Shown piece after piece: positions 43,491 through 53,034 of a stretch of DNA of 64,000 nt. A model generated the notes under the pieces. The model saw only the letters and a program-made list of their open reading frames with translations. It did not search any database and was not told where the DNA came from. The position numbers and the translations under genes are program-made. Where the stretch lies: contig NZ_CP037864.1 of the NCBI RefSeq assembly GCF_004353845.1, positions 2,914,001 to 2,978,000 on the forward strand, in the 5' to 3' direction. Each line of letters starts with the position of its first letter. Position 1 is the stretch's first letter. This DNA comes from Citrobacter arsenatis (GTDB taxonomy: Bacteria > Pseudomonadota > Gammaproteobacteria > Enterobacterales > Enterobacteriaceae).

Positions 43491-45224
43491 TTGGATGCCG
43501 CAGCAATTATCAGCCTTTTTATTTTGGGTTCCGTTCTCGTCACCTGCAGTATCTTACTCAGTTCATTTTCATCACGTCTTGGTATCCCTATTCTGGTGAT
43601 ATTTCTCGCTATCGGTATGTTAGCAGGCGTCGACGGCGTGGGTGGTATTCCTTTCGATAATTACCCTTTTGCCTACATGGTGAGTAACCTGGCGCTGGCG
43701 GTTATCCTGCTCGACGGCGGGATGCGCACCCAGGCCAGCTCTTTTCGCGTCGCTTTAGGCCCGGCGCTATCGCTGGCGACCGTCGGGGTGCTGATTACCT
43801 CCGGACTCACCGGCATGATGGCCGCGTGGCTGTTCCATCTGGATCTTATCGAAGGGCTGCTGATTGGCGCGATTGTGGGTTCAACCGACGCCGCGGCGGT
43901 CTTTTCCCTGCTCGGCGGTAAAGGTCTTAACGAACGTGTTGGCTCTACGCTGGAAATTGAATCCGGTAGTAATGATCCGATGGCAGTATTTTTGACCATC
44001 ACGCTTATTGCCATGATCCAAAATCACGAGACAGGTTTAAGCTGGATGTTTGCGGTGCATATTATCCAGCAGTTCGGCTTAGGCATCATACTGGGACTCG
44101 GCGGCGGCTACCTGCTCCAGCAGATGATTAACCGTATTTCGCTGCCCGCCGGACTTTATCCGCTGCTGGCGTTAAGCGGTGGGATCCTGATTTTTGCCCT
44201 GACCACTGCGCTGGAAGGCAGCGGTATTCTGGCCGTTTATCTGTGCGGTTTCCTGCTCGGCAATCGCCCCATCCGCAACCGGTTTGGTATTTTGCAAAAC
44301 TTCGACGGTCTGGCCTGGCTGGCACAAATCGCCATGTTCCTGGTGCTCGGCCTGCTGGTTACGCCGTCTGACCTGCTGCCTATCGCGATCCCTGCGCTGA
44401 TTTTGTCGGCGTGGATGATATTCATTGCCCGCCCGCTTTCGGTGTTCGCCGGGCTGCTGCCGTTTCGTGGCTTCAACCTGCGCGAGCGCATTTTCATCAG
44501 TTGGGTGGGTCTGCGCGGCGCAGTTCCGATCATTCTCGCCGTCTTCCCGATGATGGCGGGTCTGGAAAACGCGCGCCTGTTCTTTAACGTCGCGTTCTTC
44601 GTGGTTCTGATCTCGCTACTGTTTCAGGGAACGTCGCTTTCATGGGCCGCTAAAAAAGCCAAAGTTGTGGTCCCTCCCGTCGGCTGGCCCGTGTCGCGCA
44701 TTGGTCTGGATATTCACCCGGATAATCCCTGGGAGCAGTTTGTTTATCAGCTCAGCGCGGATAAGTGGTGTGTCGGTGCCGCGCTGCGCGACCTGCATAT
44801 GCCGGAAGAAACGCGAATTGCCGCCCTGTTCCGTGACAACGTGCTGTTTCACCCCTCCGGCAGTACGCGTCTGCGTGAAGGCGATGTTTTGTGTGTTATT
44901 GGCCGCGAGCGCGATCTCCCGGCTCTCGGCAAACTGTTCAGCCAGTCGCCGCCGGTGTCGTTAGACCAGCGCTTCTTCGGTGATTTTATTCTCGAAGCCA
45001 GCGCAAAATACGCCGATGTAGCGCTGATTTATGGCCTGGATGATGGCACAGAGTATCGTGATAAGCAGCAAACGCTGGGTGAAATTGTTCAGCATCTGCT
45101 TGGCGCCGCGCCGGTCGTCGGTGACCAGGTTGAATTCGCTGGCATGATCTGGACGGTCGCGGAAAAAGAAGATAATGCGGTGCTGAAGGTCGGTGTTCGC
45201 GTTGCTGAAGATGAGGATGAGTAA
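43491..45224 (+). CDS. cvrA: K+/H+ antiporter NhaP2 (CvrA)
   Basis: 577 residues with a TTG start at 43491, giving DAAAIISLFILGSVL after the initiator as in E. coli; CAGGAG lies 11 bases upstream. The first 390 residues form the CPA1 antiporter membrane domain (GSTDAAAVFSLLGGKGLN, ESGSNDPMAVFLT); a TrkA-C-like regulatory domain (about 405-490) and a further C-terminal domain follow. Exports K+ in exchange for protons. Confidence 0.95.
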   Translation: MDAAAIISLFILGSVLVTCSILLSSFSSRLGIPILVIFLAIGMLAGVDGVGGIPFDNYPFAYMVSNLALAVILLDGGMRTQASSFRVALGPALSLATVGVLITSGLTGMMAAWLFHLDLIEGLLIGAIVGSTDAAAVFSLLGGKGLNERVGSTLEIESGSNDPMAVFLTITLIAMIQNHETGLSWMFAVHIIQQFGLGIILGLGGGYLLQQMINRISLPAGLYPLLALSGGILIFALTTALEGSGILAVYLCGFLLGNRPIRNRFGILQNFDGLAWLAQIAMFLVLGLLVTPSDLLPIAIPALILSAWMIFIARPLSVFAGLLPFRGFNLRERIFISWVGLRGAVPIILAVFPMMAGLENARLFFNVAFFVVLISLLFQGTSLSWAAKKAKVVVPPVGWPVSRIGLDIHPDNPWEQFVYQLSADKWCVGAALRDLHMPEETRIAALFRDNVLFHPSGSTRLREGDVLCVIGRERDLPALGKLFSQSPPVSLDQRFFGDFILEASAKYADVALIYGLDDGTEYRDKQQTLGEIVQHLLGAAPVVGDQVEFAGMIWTVAEKEDNAVLKVGVRVAEDEDE

Positions 45225-45238
45225 CGCGGATGTTTTTT

Positions 45239-45316
45239 GCCGGGTGGCGGCTGCGCCGTACCCGGCCTACAAAATGCACTGCTTCTGTAGGCCTGATAAG
45301 CGCCGCGTCATCAGGC
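45239..45316. repeat. BIME: two REP elements in opposite orientation
   Basis: A GC-rich imperfect palindrome beginning GCCGGGTGGCGGCTGCGCC (45239-45270) and a second, inverted REP (45287-45316, GTAGGCCTGATAAGCGC then CGCGTCATCAGGC). This is a classic enterobacterial REP pair. It sits between converging cvrA and dadX, where such elements stabilise mRNA ends or bind gyrase/IHF. Confidence 0.85.
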
Positions 45317-45329
45317 AGCCCTACAAAAG

Positions 45330-46400
45330 TTACACTGTCACCACCGGCACACGCAGTGCCAGAGAACACATCAATTCGTAACCCACGGTACCCGCCGCGC
45401 TGGCTACATCGTCAATTTTAATCTCTTTGCCCCACAGCTCTACCGGCGTCCCGATCCCCGCCTGCGGACACGGCGTCAGGTCAACCGCCAGCATATCCAT
45501 TGATACCGTCCCCACCGTTGTGGTGCGGACACCGTCCACCAGCACCGGCGTTCCGCTTGGCGCATGACGCGGATAACCGTCTGCATAGCCGGTCGCCACA
45601 ATTCCAATACGCTGCTCGCCGCTGGCGGTGTAGCGTCCCCCATAGCCGACCCGATCGCCAGCCTTCAGGGTTTGTATACCGATTATCTCGCTGCTCAGCG
45701 TCATCACCGGTTTCAGGCCAGTGTTGGCGATGTCCCGCCATTGTCCCGACGGCGATGCGCCATACAAAATAATACCCGGACGAACCCAGTCGAAATGCGC
45801 TTCAGGATGCCACAGCGTGGCAGCCGAATTGGACAACGAGCGTCTGCATTCCAGACCTTCCGTCGCCTGCGCAATACGCACCATGGCTTCCTGAATACCC
45901 TCCGGGTGCTCCGCATCGGCAAAGTGCGACATCAGCGTCATTTCACCGACGTTGGGCATCGCCCGCAGCTGTTGCCAGACCGTTGAAACTCTGTCCAGTA
46001 AGAACCCCAGTCGGTTCATACCGCTGTTCACCTTCAGGTAAACATCCAGCGGCGCATTGAGGCGCGCATTCTGCAACGCTTTTAGCTGCCAGTTACTGTG
46101 TACACAGGTGGTCAGACGATATTTGTCATACATCGTCAGATCTTCGGCGTGGAAAAAGCCCTCCAGCATGAGTATCGGGCCTTTCCATCCGCGCTCGCGC
46201 AGGGTTATTGCTTCTTCAAGATTGAGCATGGCAAAACCGTCGGTTGTGCCCAGCGCATTCCAGACGCGTTCAATGCCGTGTCCGTAAGCATTGGCTTTCA
46301 CCACCGACCAGACGCGGGCGTCCGGCGCGGCCTGACGGGTAATGCTCAGGTTTTGTTTCAACGCCTGCAGGTCAATGCTGGCCAGTATCGGGCGAGTCAT
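45330..46400 (-). CDS. dadX: Catabolic alanine racemase DadX
   Basis: 356 residues, fold-type III PLP enzyme. The PLP lysine lies in WSVVKANAYGHG near the N-terminus; the catalytic Tyr of the second base lies in GDRVGYGGRYTA. Converts L- to D-alanine for breakdown by DadA. It starts 12 bp after dadA in the same operon. Confidence 0.97.
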   Translation of the reverse strand: MTRPILASIDLQALKQNLSITRQAAPDARVWSVVKANAYGHGIERVWNALGTTDGFAMLNLEEAITLRERGWKGPILMLEGFFHAEDLTMYDKYRLTTCVHSNWQLKALQNARLNAPLDVYLKVNSGMNRLGFLLDRVSTVWQQLRAMPNVGEMTLMSHFADAEHPEGIQEAMVRIAQATEGLECRRSLSNSAATLWHPEAHFDWVRPGIILYGASPSGQWRDIANTGLKPVMTLSSEIIGIQTLKAGDRVGYGGRYTASGEQRIGIVATGYADGYPRHAPSGTPVLVDGVRTTTVGTVSMDMLAVDLTPCPQAGIGTPVELWGKEIKIDDVASAAGTVGYELMCSLALRVPVVTV

Positions 46401-46412
46401 CTCACGTCCTTA

Positions 46413-47711
46413 TCAGTTATGTGCGCCATGTAAATGCCGTGGACGAGATGGGGTAAACCCTGGACTGTAACGCGCCACGCTCAGATCGTCGTAAGGAATT
46501 GCTGGCGTGCGGCCAGAAAGAATATCGCTAAGCAACTGACCTGAGCCACAGGCCATGGTCCAGCCCAGCGTGCCGTGTCCAGTGTTGAGCAGCAAATTCT
46601 TAAAGCGGGTTCGTCCAACCACCGGCGTACCGTCCGGGGTCATCGGACGTAGCCCGGTCCAGAAGGTTGCCTGCTCCACATGACCGCCGCGAGGGAAAAG
46701 ATCGCGTACGACCATTTCCAGCGTTTCACGACGAGGTTGCAGCAATTCCGTATTGAAGCCGACAATCTCCGCCATGCCACCCACGCGAATACGGTTATCA
46801 AAGCGGGTAATGGCGATTTTGTATGTTTCATCAAGAATAGTCGAAACCGGCGCGCCGTCGTCTTGCGCCACCGGAATGGTCAACGAATAGCCTTTAAGTG
46901 GATAAACCGGAATATCAACGATCCCTTTCAGCATCGCGGTAGAATACGAGCCAAACGCCATCACATAGGCATCAGCCTTAACTATCTCCTCGCCGCACTG
47001 AACGCCATAAATCTGCTCACCATCGCTCAGCAGCTTATCGACCGGAGTGTTAAAGCGAAACTTAACGCCCGCCTGCTCCGCCATCTGCGCCAGACGCTGG
47101 GTAAACAGCTGGCAGTCACCGGTTTCGTCATTCGGTAAACGCAGACCGCCGGTCAGTTTATGCGCCACTTCGGCCAGCGCCGGTTCGACTTCTGCCAGAC
47201 GGTTTGCCTCCAGCAACTGATAGGGTACGCCAGCGTCTTCGAGCACGGCGATGTCGCGAGTGGCGTTCTCATACTGTTGAGCGGTACGGAACAGTTGCAG
47301 GGTTCCGCCCTGGCGCCCTTCGTACTCGATACCGGTAGAGGCGCGCAGCGCTTTCAGGCAATCACGGCTGTATTCGGCCAGACGCACCATCCGGCCCTTG
47401 TTTTCCATGTAGTGGCTGGTGTCGCAGTTGCGCAGCATTTGCCACATCCATTTCAACTGGAACTGCGTCCCGTCAAGGCGCACGGCCAGCGGAGCATGAC
47501 GCTGAAACATCCATTTAATTGCTTTCAGCGGTACGCCTGGCGCCGCCCATGGTGCTGCATAACCTGGAGAGATTTGCCCCGCGTTCGCCGCACTGGTTTC
47601 CAGTGCCGGACCGGGCTCACGATCAATGACGGTGACATCGTGTCCAGCCTGACTTAAGTACCAGGCGCTGGTCACGCCAACGACACCACTTCCCAGTATG
47701 ACAACTCGCAT
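46413..47711 (-). CDS. dadA: D-amino acid dehydrogenase small subunit DadA
   Basis: 432 residues from the ATG at 47711 with GGAG upstream, as in E. coli. FAD-binding GSGVVGVTSAW with Glu/Asp of strand 2 in VIDREPG; NAGQISPGYAAPWAAPG and GHGTLGWTMACGSG are family marks. Membrane-associated; oxidises D-alanine to pyruvate and passes electrons to the respiratory chain. In E. coli the operon is under Lrp and CRP control. Confidence 0.97.
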   Translation of the reverse strand: MRVVILGSGVVGVTSAWYLSQAGHDVTVIDREPGPALETSAANAGQISPGYAAPWAAPGVPLKAIKWMFQRHAPLAVRLDGTQFQLKWMWQMLRNCDTSHYMENKGRMVRLAEYSRDCLKALRASTGIEYEGRQGGTLQLFRTAQQYENATRDIAVLEDAGVPYQLLEANRLAEVEPALAEVAHKLTGGLRLPNDETGDCQLFTQRLAQMAEQAGVKFRFNTPVDKLLSDGEQIYGVQCGEEIVKADAYVMAFGSYSTAMLKGIVDIPVYPLKGYSLTIPVAQDDGAPVSTILDETYKIAITRFDNRIRVGGMAEIVGFNTELLQPRRETLEMVVRDLFPRGGHVEQATFWTGLRPMTPDGTPVVGRTRFKNLLLNTGHGTLGWTMACGSGQLLSDILSGRTPAIPYDDLSVARYSPGFTPSRPRHLHGAHN

Positions 47712-48033
47712 AGCCACTCCATTAACAGTAAAAGAACAATCATCTAATTACATCTTGATAACTCAGTTGAAAATATTATTCAACATATGGCTTTTTTATG
47801 GTGACTTATCTCACATATAGCGGTGACAGCGGGGAACTCTCTGCTTTGGCATCTCCTGCTGTGCGTTATTTTTATCCAGCATAAAATTTTGCGACCATGC
47901 CGTTTTTCGACGCTTCGCTAACGAGAAATCGCAAAGAAAAAATTTCAGCCGCAGCACGTTTTTTAACACCATGATCTATGCTTGAAATGAGGTACTCCAG
48001 ACAGAGAGTGCCGCCAACAATGAGGGTGCGCGA
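47712..48033. other. Divergent promoter region dadA / ycgB
   Basis: 322 bp between divergent genes; it should carry the dadAX promoter (minus) and the stationary-phase ycgB promoter (plus). AT-rich in the dadA half. I see no strong palindrome that I can assign. Confidence 0.4.
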
Positions 48034-49566
48034 ATGGCTACGATTGATTCCATGAACAAGGACAGCACACGGTTAAGCGATGGACCCGACTGGACGTTTG
48101 ATCTGCTGGATGTCTATCTGGCGGAAATAGACCGCGTGGCGAAACTCTACAGACTGGATACCTACCCGCACCAAATCGAGGTGATCACCTCCGAACAGAT
48201 GATGGACGCTTACTCCAGCGTCGGGATGCCGATCAACTATCCTCACTGGTCGTTTGGTAAAAAGTTTATCGAAACCGAGCGCTTATATAAGCATGGTCAG
48301 CAGGGACTGGCCTATGAGATCGTTATCAACTCCAATCCATGTATCGCATATCTGATGGAGGAGAACACCATCACCATGCAGGCGTTGGTGATGGCGCATG
48401 CCTGCTATGGACACAACTCCTTCTTCAAAAACAACTACCTGTTCCGTAGCTGGACGGATGCCAGTTCCATCGTCGATTACCTGATCTTCGCGCGAAACTA
48501 TATTACCCAGTGTGAAGAGCGTTACGGCGTGGATGAAGTCGAAAAGCTCCTCGACTCCTGTCATGCGCTGATGAACTACGGCGTTGACCGTTACAAACGC
48601 CCGCAAAAAATCTCCCTACAGGAAGAGAAAGCCCGACAGAAAAGCCGCGAAGAGTATCTGCAAAGCCAGGTGAATATGTTGTGGCGCACGCTGCCGAAGA
48701 AAGAGGAAGAGAAAACCGTTGCAGAAGCTCGACGTTATCCTTCTGAACCACAGGAGAACCTGCTGTACTTCATGGAGAAAAACGCCCCGCTGCTGGAGTC
48801 CTGGCAACGCGAGGTGCTGCGTATTGTGCGCAAGGTCAGCCAGTATTTTTACCCGCAGAAACAGACGCAGGTGATGAACGAAGGTTGGGCGACTTTCTGG
48901 CATTACACCATTCTGAATCACCTTTATGATGAAGGTAAAGTTACCGAACGGTTTATGCTGGAGTTTTTGCATAGCCATACCAACGTGGTGTTCCAGCCGC
49001 CGTACAACAGCCCGTGGTATAGCGGGATAAATCCGTATGCTCTGGGTTTTGCCATGTTCCAGGATATTAAACGTATTTGTCAGTCGCCGACCGAAGAGGA
49101 CAAATATTGGTTCCCGGATATAGCGGGTTCCGACTGGCTGGAAACCCTGCATTTCGCGATGCGTGATTTCAAAGATGAGAGCTTTATCAGCCAGTTCCTG
49201 TCACCGAAGGTTATGCGTGATTTCCGCCTGTTTACCGTGCTGGATGACGATCGTCATAATTATCTGGAGATTTCCGCGATCCACAACGAGGAAGGATATC
49301 GTGAAATCCGCAACAGGCTGTCGTCGCAATATAACCTGAGCAACCTGGAGCCGAATATTCAAATCTGGAACGTCGATCTGCGCGGCGATCGCTCGCTCAC
49401 GCTACGTTATATTCCGCATAACCGCGCGCCACTGGATAAAGGTCGCAAAGAGGTGCTTAAGCATGTGCATCGGCTGTGGGGTTTTGACGTGATGCTGGAG
49501 CAGCAGAATGAAGATGGCAGCGTGGAGCTGCTGGAGCGTTGCCCGCCGAGGATGAACGGTCTGTAA
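48034..49566 (+). CDS. ycgB: YcgB, SpoVR-family protein
   Basis: 510 residues, SpoVR family, the length of E. coli YcgB. Soluble, with family marks HACYGHNSFFKNNYLF, NEGWATFWHYTI and NPYALGFAMFQDIKRI; the many His/Glu suggest a metal site. In E. coli it is RpoS-dependent and linked with YeaH/YeaG. Its exact activity is not established. Its downstream terminator has been split by the element at 49588-50371. Confidence 0.94.
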   Translation: MATIDSMNKDSTRLSDGPDWTFDLLDVYLAEIDRVAKLYRLDTYPHQIEVITSEQMMDAYSSVGMPINYPHWSFGKKFIETERLYKHGQQGLAYEIVINSNPCIAYLMEENTITMQALVMAHACYGHNSFFKNNYLFRSWTDASSIVDYLIFARNYITQCEERYGVDEVEKLLDSCHALMNYGVDRYKRPQKISLQEEKARQKSREEYLQSQVNMLWRTLPKKEEEKTVAEARRYPSEPQENLLYFMEKNAPLLESWQREVLRIVRKVSQYFYPQKQTQVMNEGWATFWHYTILNHLYDEGKVTERFMLEFLHSHTNVVFQPPYNSPWYSGINPYALGFAMFQDIKRICQSPTEEDKYWFPDIAGSDWLETLHFAMRDFKDESFISQFLSPKVMRDFRLFTVLDDDRHNYLEISAIHNEEGYREIRNRLSSQYNLSNLEPNIQIWNVDLRGDRSLTLRYIPHNRAPLDKGRKEVLKHVHRLWGFDVMLEQQNEDGSVELLERCPPRMNGL

Positions 49567-49576
49567 AAACAAAACC

Positions 49577-49587
49577 CCTCGTATGAG
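49577..49587. repeat. Target-site duplication, left copy
   Basis: CCTCGTATGAG, repeated exactly at 50372-50382 on the other side of the element. Joining the flanks at one copy restores a hairpin with A and T runs, the original ycgB-fadR terminator. Confidence 0.85.
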
Positions 49588-50371
49588 TAATGCCGATCAG
49601 TTAAGCATGTATGGTGAACATGTGATTCTTGCTCAGGGTTCCGTTCACCTCAGCGGTGTCATTTCTCTGAAGCGCTGATGCCCGTGAACGTGCAAGGGAG
49701 GCTCACCGCCGCCTCCCTTGCAACCCAGGCTCCCGGCAGGAAAATCGTCGCTGCGCGATTATTCGCCCCATCCCTGGGGCTCACCCCTTCGGGGCCATCG
49801 CAAGCGCTGTTCAAAATTGCTCCCGGCAATTTTGTCATTCGTCTTATGCCGTCTGCCTGTCGGGTCGGGGCCGAGCCTGCATCCATGCAGGCCATCCCCT
49901 CTGTCCGCATCCCTGCGGACAGCCCCGGTCAGCCGTCAACACCTCATCGATTTTCAGCCGGACAGGGGGCATCGCTTCAATGCCCTGACTTCCAGTAAAA
50001 CCTGTTTTGCTGTTTAAAAAAAAACGCAGAGGGTCAGGTGTGGGCTGGTCCGGCTGAAAATTGCCGACGTGTTTCCGTAAGGCCGGGAGAACCCGCAGGG
50101 ATGCGGGTTCAGGGCGCGCTTTACAGGGACGTTACATCGCGCCCGGCCCGGAAGCCTGGAGGAATGAGCGGAGGGAACCGCGAAGTGGCAATTTTCCGTG
50201 CCGGGAGCCGGGATTGTAAACGGCGTGGCGGAGAACGCCCTTTACACGTTCACGGGAATCCGTGTTTCAGAGAAACAATGAGCATGAGGTGAACGGAACT
50301 CTATCTCCGAGATAGCATGTTCTTTACCTCCGCCAGCTTACTGAAACTGAGGCGCTAACTGACCGGCATTA
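49588..50371. mobile_element. 784-bp non-autonomous palindromic element with IS4-type ends
   Basis: The left end TAATGCCGATCAGTTAAG equals the 18-bp terminal repeat of IS4 as I recall it; the right end read inward is TAATGCCGGTCAGTTAG. An 11-bp duplication (CCTCGTATGAG) flanks it, within the 11-13 bp that IS4 makes. There is no transposase. Inside, 55-bp arms (49638-49692 and 50245-50299) are inverted copies with three conserved blocks. Further in, GCTCCCGGC and TTTTCAGCCGGA pair with their complements, so almost the whole element is one imperfect palindrome centred near 50010, decorated with local hairpins (for example GCAAGGGAGGC / GCCTCCCTTGC). It is a MITE-like element cross-mobilised by an IS4-family transposase. 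Open frames inside it follow from the palindromic GC-rich sequence and are not called. Confidence 0.85.
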
Positions 50372-50382
50372 CCTCGTATGAG
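50372..50382. repeat. Target-site duplication, right copy
   Basis: CCTCGTATGAG, identical to 49577-49587, followed by the T run that was the second half of the interrupted terminator. Confidence 0.85.
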
Positions 50383-50392
50383 GTTTTTTTTA

Positions 50393-51112
50393 TTAGCGTC
50401 CTTGAATCGCTAAATCGCCCGGCAGGTTCTTCTGCATACGATGCCAAATCTCGCCGCTGTCGTGACCATAGCGCCGCACCGTTTCATAAACCTGCTCATG
50501 AGCGCCCTGCTCGCACAGTTCTGACAGCTTACGGTAGAAACTCAGCGCCAGCGCGCGCGCTTCCGGATTGGCAAAATAATGGCGGCCAATGCGGGTATAT
50601 AACCCTTTCATTCCATTGAGGATCAAACCGTAAATCGGGTTGCCGGAGGCAAATGCCAGACCGCGGAAAATATTATAGTCCAGATCGGCGAACGCATCAG
50701 CATGGTCGGCCACCTGATTTGCCGTCGCCAGAACCTCTTGCGCTTTATCAGGATGCTGGCGAAACGCGGTACGAATAAAGATCGTCGAGATGTTAGTACG
50801 CACGGACAGCAGATTATCGATAAGCTGCGGCACGCTCTCGTGATCGAGACGCGCCAGCGTTTCAAGGATATTCAGCCCGGAGGTTTCCCAGAAGTTATTC
50901 ACCTTCGTTGGTTTGCCGTGTTGGATGGTCAACCAACCGTCACGCGCCAGACGCTGTAATACCTCGCGTAACGTGGTACGTGTCACTCCGATCAGTTCAG
51001 AGAGTTCACGTTCTGCGGGCAAAATAGTGCCAGGTGGGAAGCGGTTATTCCAGATACTTTCAATGATGTACTCTTCCGCGAACCCAGCCGGGCTTTGCGC
51101 CTTAATGACCAT
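50393..51112 (-). CDS. fadR: Fatty-acid metabolism regulator FadR
   Basis: 239 residues from the ATG at 51112 (MVIKAQSPAGFAEEYI), as in E. coli; an ATG at 51136 is upstream in frame but less likely. GntR-family winged helix (ERELSELIGVTRTTLREVLQ, RLARDGWLTI) and a C-terminal acyl-CoA-binding helical domain. Represses fad genes and activates fabA/fabB; long-chain acyl-CoA releases it from DNA. Divergent from nhaB. Confidence 0.97.
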   Translation of the reverse strand: MVIKAQSPAGFAEEYIIESIWNNRFPPGTILPAERELSELIGVTRTTLREVLQRLARDGWLTIQHGKPTKVNNFWETSGLNILETLARLDHESVPQLIDNLLSVRTNISTIFIRTAFRQHPDKAQEVLATANQVADHADAFADLDYNIFRGLAFASGNPIYGLILNGMKGLYTRIGRHYFANPEARALALSFYRKLSELCEQGAHEQVYETVRRYGHDSGEIWHRMQKNLPGDLAIQGR

Positions 51113-51348
51113 AGTAATAATTCCATTACACAGCAAAACATAGTTACAGTTATCATACCAGACGGGTTACCTAGCTGATAGCTGACGCAATGAAGAAAAA
51201 GTAGATCAAGGCTTCATTTTCCAGATAACGCTAAAGCGCAGCCAGCCTTGCTGGTCACGCGAATCGCTTGCCTGTACTCCCTCCTCCCGCTAAGCTTTGC
51301 GGTCAAACATAAAAACATGATTTCATTTTTAAAGGTAGGGAAATCACC

Positions 51349-52893
51349 ATGGAGATATCATGGGGCCGCGCTATGTGGCGCAATTTTTTAGGTCAATCAC
51401 CTGACTGGTACAAACTTGCATTGCTCGTCTTCTTAGTCCTTAACCCGATTATTTTTTTCATCAATCCCTTTATCGCAGGTTGGTTACTGGTGGCCGAGTT
51501 CATTTTTACGCTGGCGATGGCGTTAAAATGTTATCCGCTGCTGCCGGGCGGGCTGCTAGCCATCGAAGCAGTCATCATTGGCATGACCAGCGCCACGCAT
51601 GTGCGTGAAGAGGTTGCCGCTAACCTTGAGGTGTTATTACTGCTGATGTTTATGGTGGCTGGCATCTACTTTATGAAGCAGTTACTGCTGTTTATTTTCA
51701 CCCGCCTGCTGCTCACTATTCGTTCCAAGATGCTGCTAGCGCTGGCATTTTGCGTTGCCGCTGCCTTCCTTTCTGCGTTTCTTGATGCGCTGACCGTTGT
51801 TGCCGTGGTAATCAGCGTAGCGGTTGGTTTCTATGGTATCTACCATCGTGTCGCCTCTTCCCGCGCGGAAGACAATAACATGCTCGATGACAGCCATATC
51901 GATCAGCACAATAAGGTCGTACTGGAGCAGTTCCGTGGTTTTCTGCGTAGCCTGATGATGCATGCGGGTGTCGGCACGGCGTTAGGCGGTGTGATGACGA
52001 TGGTCGGCGAACCGCAAAACCTGATTATCGCCAAAGCGGCTGGCTGGCATTTCGGCGACTTCTTCCTGCGCATGGCGCCGGTCACCGTCCCGGTCCTGAT
52101 TTGCGGCCTGCTAACCTGCATGCTGGTCGAGAAACTACGCTGGTTTGGTTATGGCGAAACGCTGCCGGAGACCGTCCGCGATGTCCTGCAACAATTTGAC
52201 GATCAAAGCCGTCAACAGCGTACTCGCCAGGACAAAATCAAACTGATTGTCCAGGCCATTATCGGCGTTTGGCTGGTGATTGCTCTGGCCCTGCATCTGG
52301 CGGAAGTTGGATTAATTGGTCTGTCCGTCATCATTCTGGCAACGTCGTTGACCGGCGTTACCGACGAACATGCTATTGGCAAAGCGTTTACCGAGTCGCT
52401 GCCGTTCACCGCCCTGCTGACCGTATTCTTCTCTATTGTTGCGGTTATTATCGATCAACAGCTTTTTTCACCGATTATTCATTTTGTATTGCAGTCCTCT
52501 GAGCATGCTCAGTTGACGCTGTTCTATCTGTTTAACGGCCTGCTGTCTTCTATCTCTGATAACGTTTTTGTCGGCACCATTTACATTAACGAAGCCAAAG
52601 CAGCACTCGAACAAGGGACCATCAGCCTCAACCAGTATGAGCTGTTAGCTGTAGCGATTAATACCGGGACCAACCTGCCTTCCGTGGCCACGCCAAACGG
52701 CCAGGCGGCATTCCTGTTCCTGCTGACTTCCGCACTGGCACCATTGATTCGCCTCTCTTATGGCCGCATGGTATGGATGGCTCTGCCGTATACTCTCGTT
52801 CTGACGATCGTTGGTCTGCTTTGCGTCGAGTTCACGCTGGTACCGGTGACCGAATGGATGACCCAAACGGGCTGGTTAGCTACACTTTCATAA
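51349..52893 (+). CDS. nhaB: Na+/H+ antiporter NhaB
   Basis: 514 residues, with about twelve membrane helices; near-identical to E. coli NhaB (MEISWGRAMWRNFLGQSPDW, FLDALTVVAVVISVAVGFYG, MTMVGEPQNLIIAKAAG, ISDNVFVGTIYINEAK). Extrudes sodium at the cost of protons, important at neutral to mildly alkaline pH. GGTAGGG precedes the ATG. Confidence 0.97.
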   Translation: MEISWGRAMWRNFLGQSPDWYKLALLVFLVLNPIIFFINPFIAGWLLVAEFIFTLAMALKCYPLLPGGLLAIEAVIIGMTSATHVREEVAANLEVLLLLMFMVAGIYFMKQLLLFIFTRLLLTIRSKMLLALAFCVAAAFLSAFLDALTVVAVVISVAVGFYGIYHRVASSRAEDNNMLDDSHIDQHNKVVLEQFRGFLRSLMMHAGVGTALGGVMTMVGEPQNLIIAKAAGWHFGDFFLRMAPVTVPVLICGLLTCMLVEKLRWFGYGETLPETVRDVLQQFDDQSRQQRTRQDKIKLIVQAIIGVWLVIALALHLAEVGLIGLSVIILATSLTGVTDEHAIGKAFTESLPFTALLTVFFSIVAVIIDQQLFSPIIHFVLQSSEHAQLTLFYLFNGLLSSISDNVFVGTIYINEAKAALEQGTISLNQYELLAVAINTGTNLPSVATPNGQAAFLFLLTSALAPLIRLSYGRMVWMALPYTLVLTIVGLLCVEFTLVPVTEWMTQTGWLATLS

Positions 52894-52900
52894 CAATTAA

Positions 52901-52931
52901 CCGGGCAAATCACTGCCCGGTTTGACTTTTT
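52901..52931 (+). terminator. Terminator of nhaB
   Basis: CCGGGCA, six-base loop, TGCCCGG, then a T-rich tract interrupted by GAC. Located 7 bp after the stop codon. Confidence 0.75.
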
Positions 52932-53034
52932 GCATGATAAGTATCCGATTACGCAAATTTTCAATTCCCGCTAGTGGCGCATAAATTGAATTGGTTTAAA
53001 CTGCGGTCTCTACGCATGTTGCAGGGAAATTATT

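Noticed and set aside
49678..50292. Open frames of 84-106 codons within the IS4-type element
   Set aside because: They arise from the GC-rich palindromic sequence, appear on both strands and resemble no protein family.
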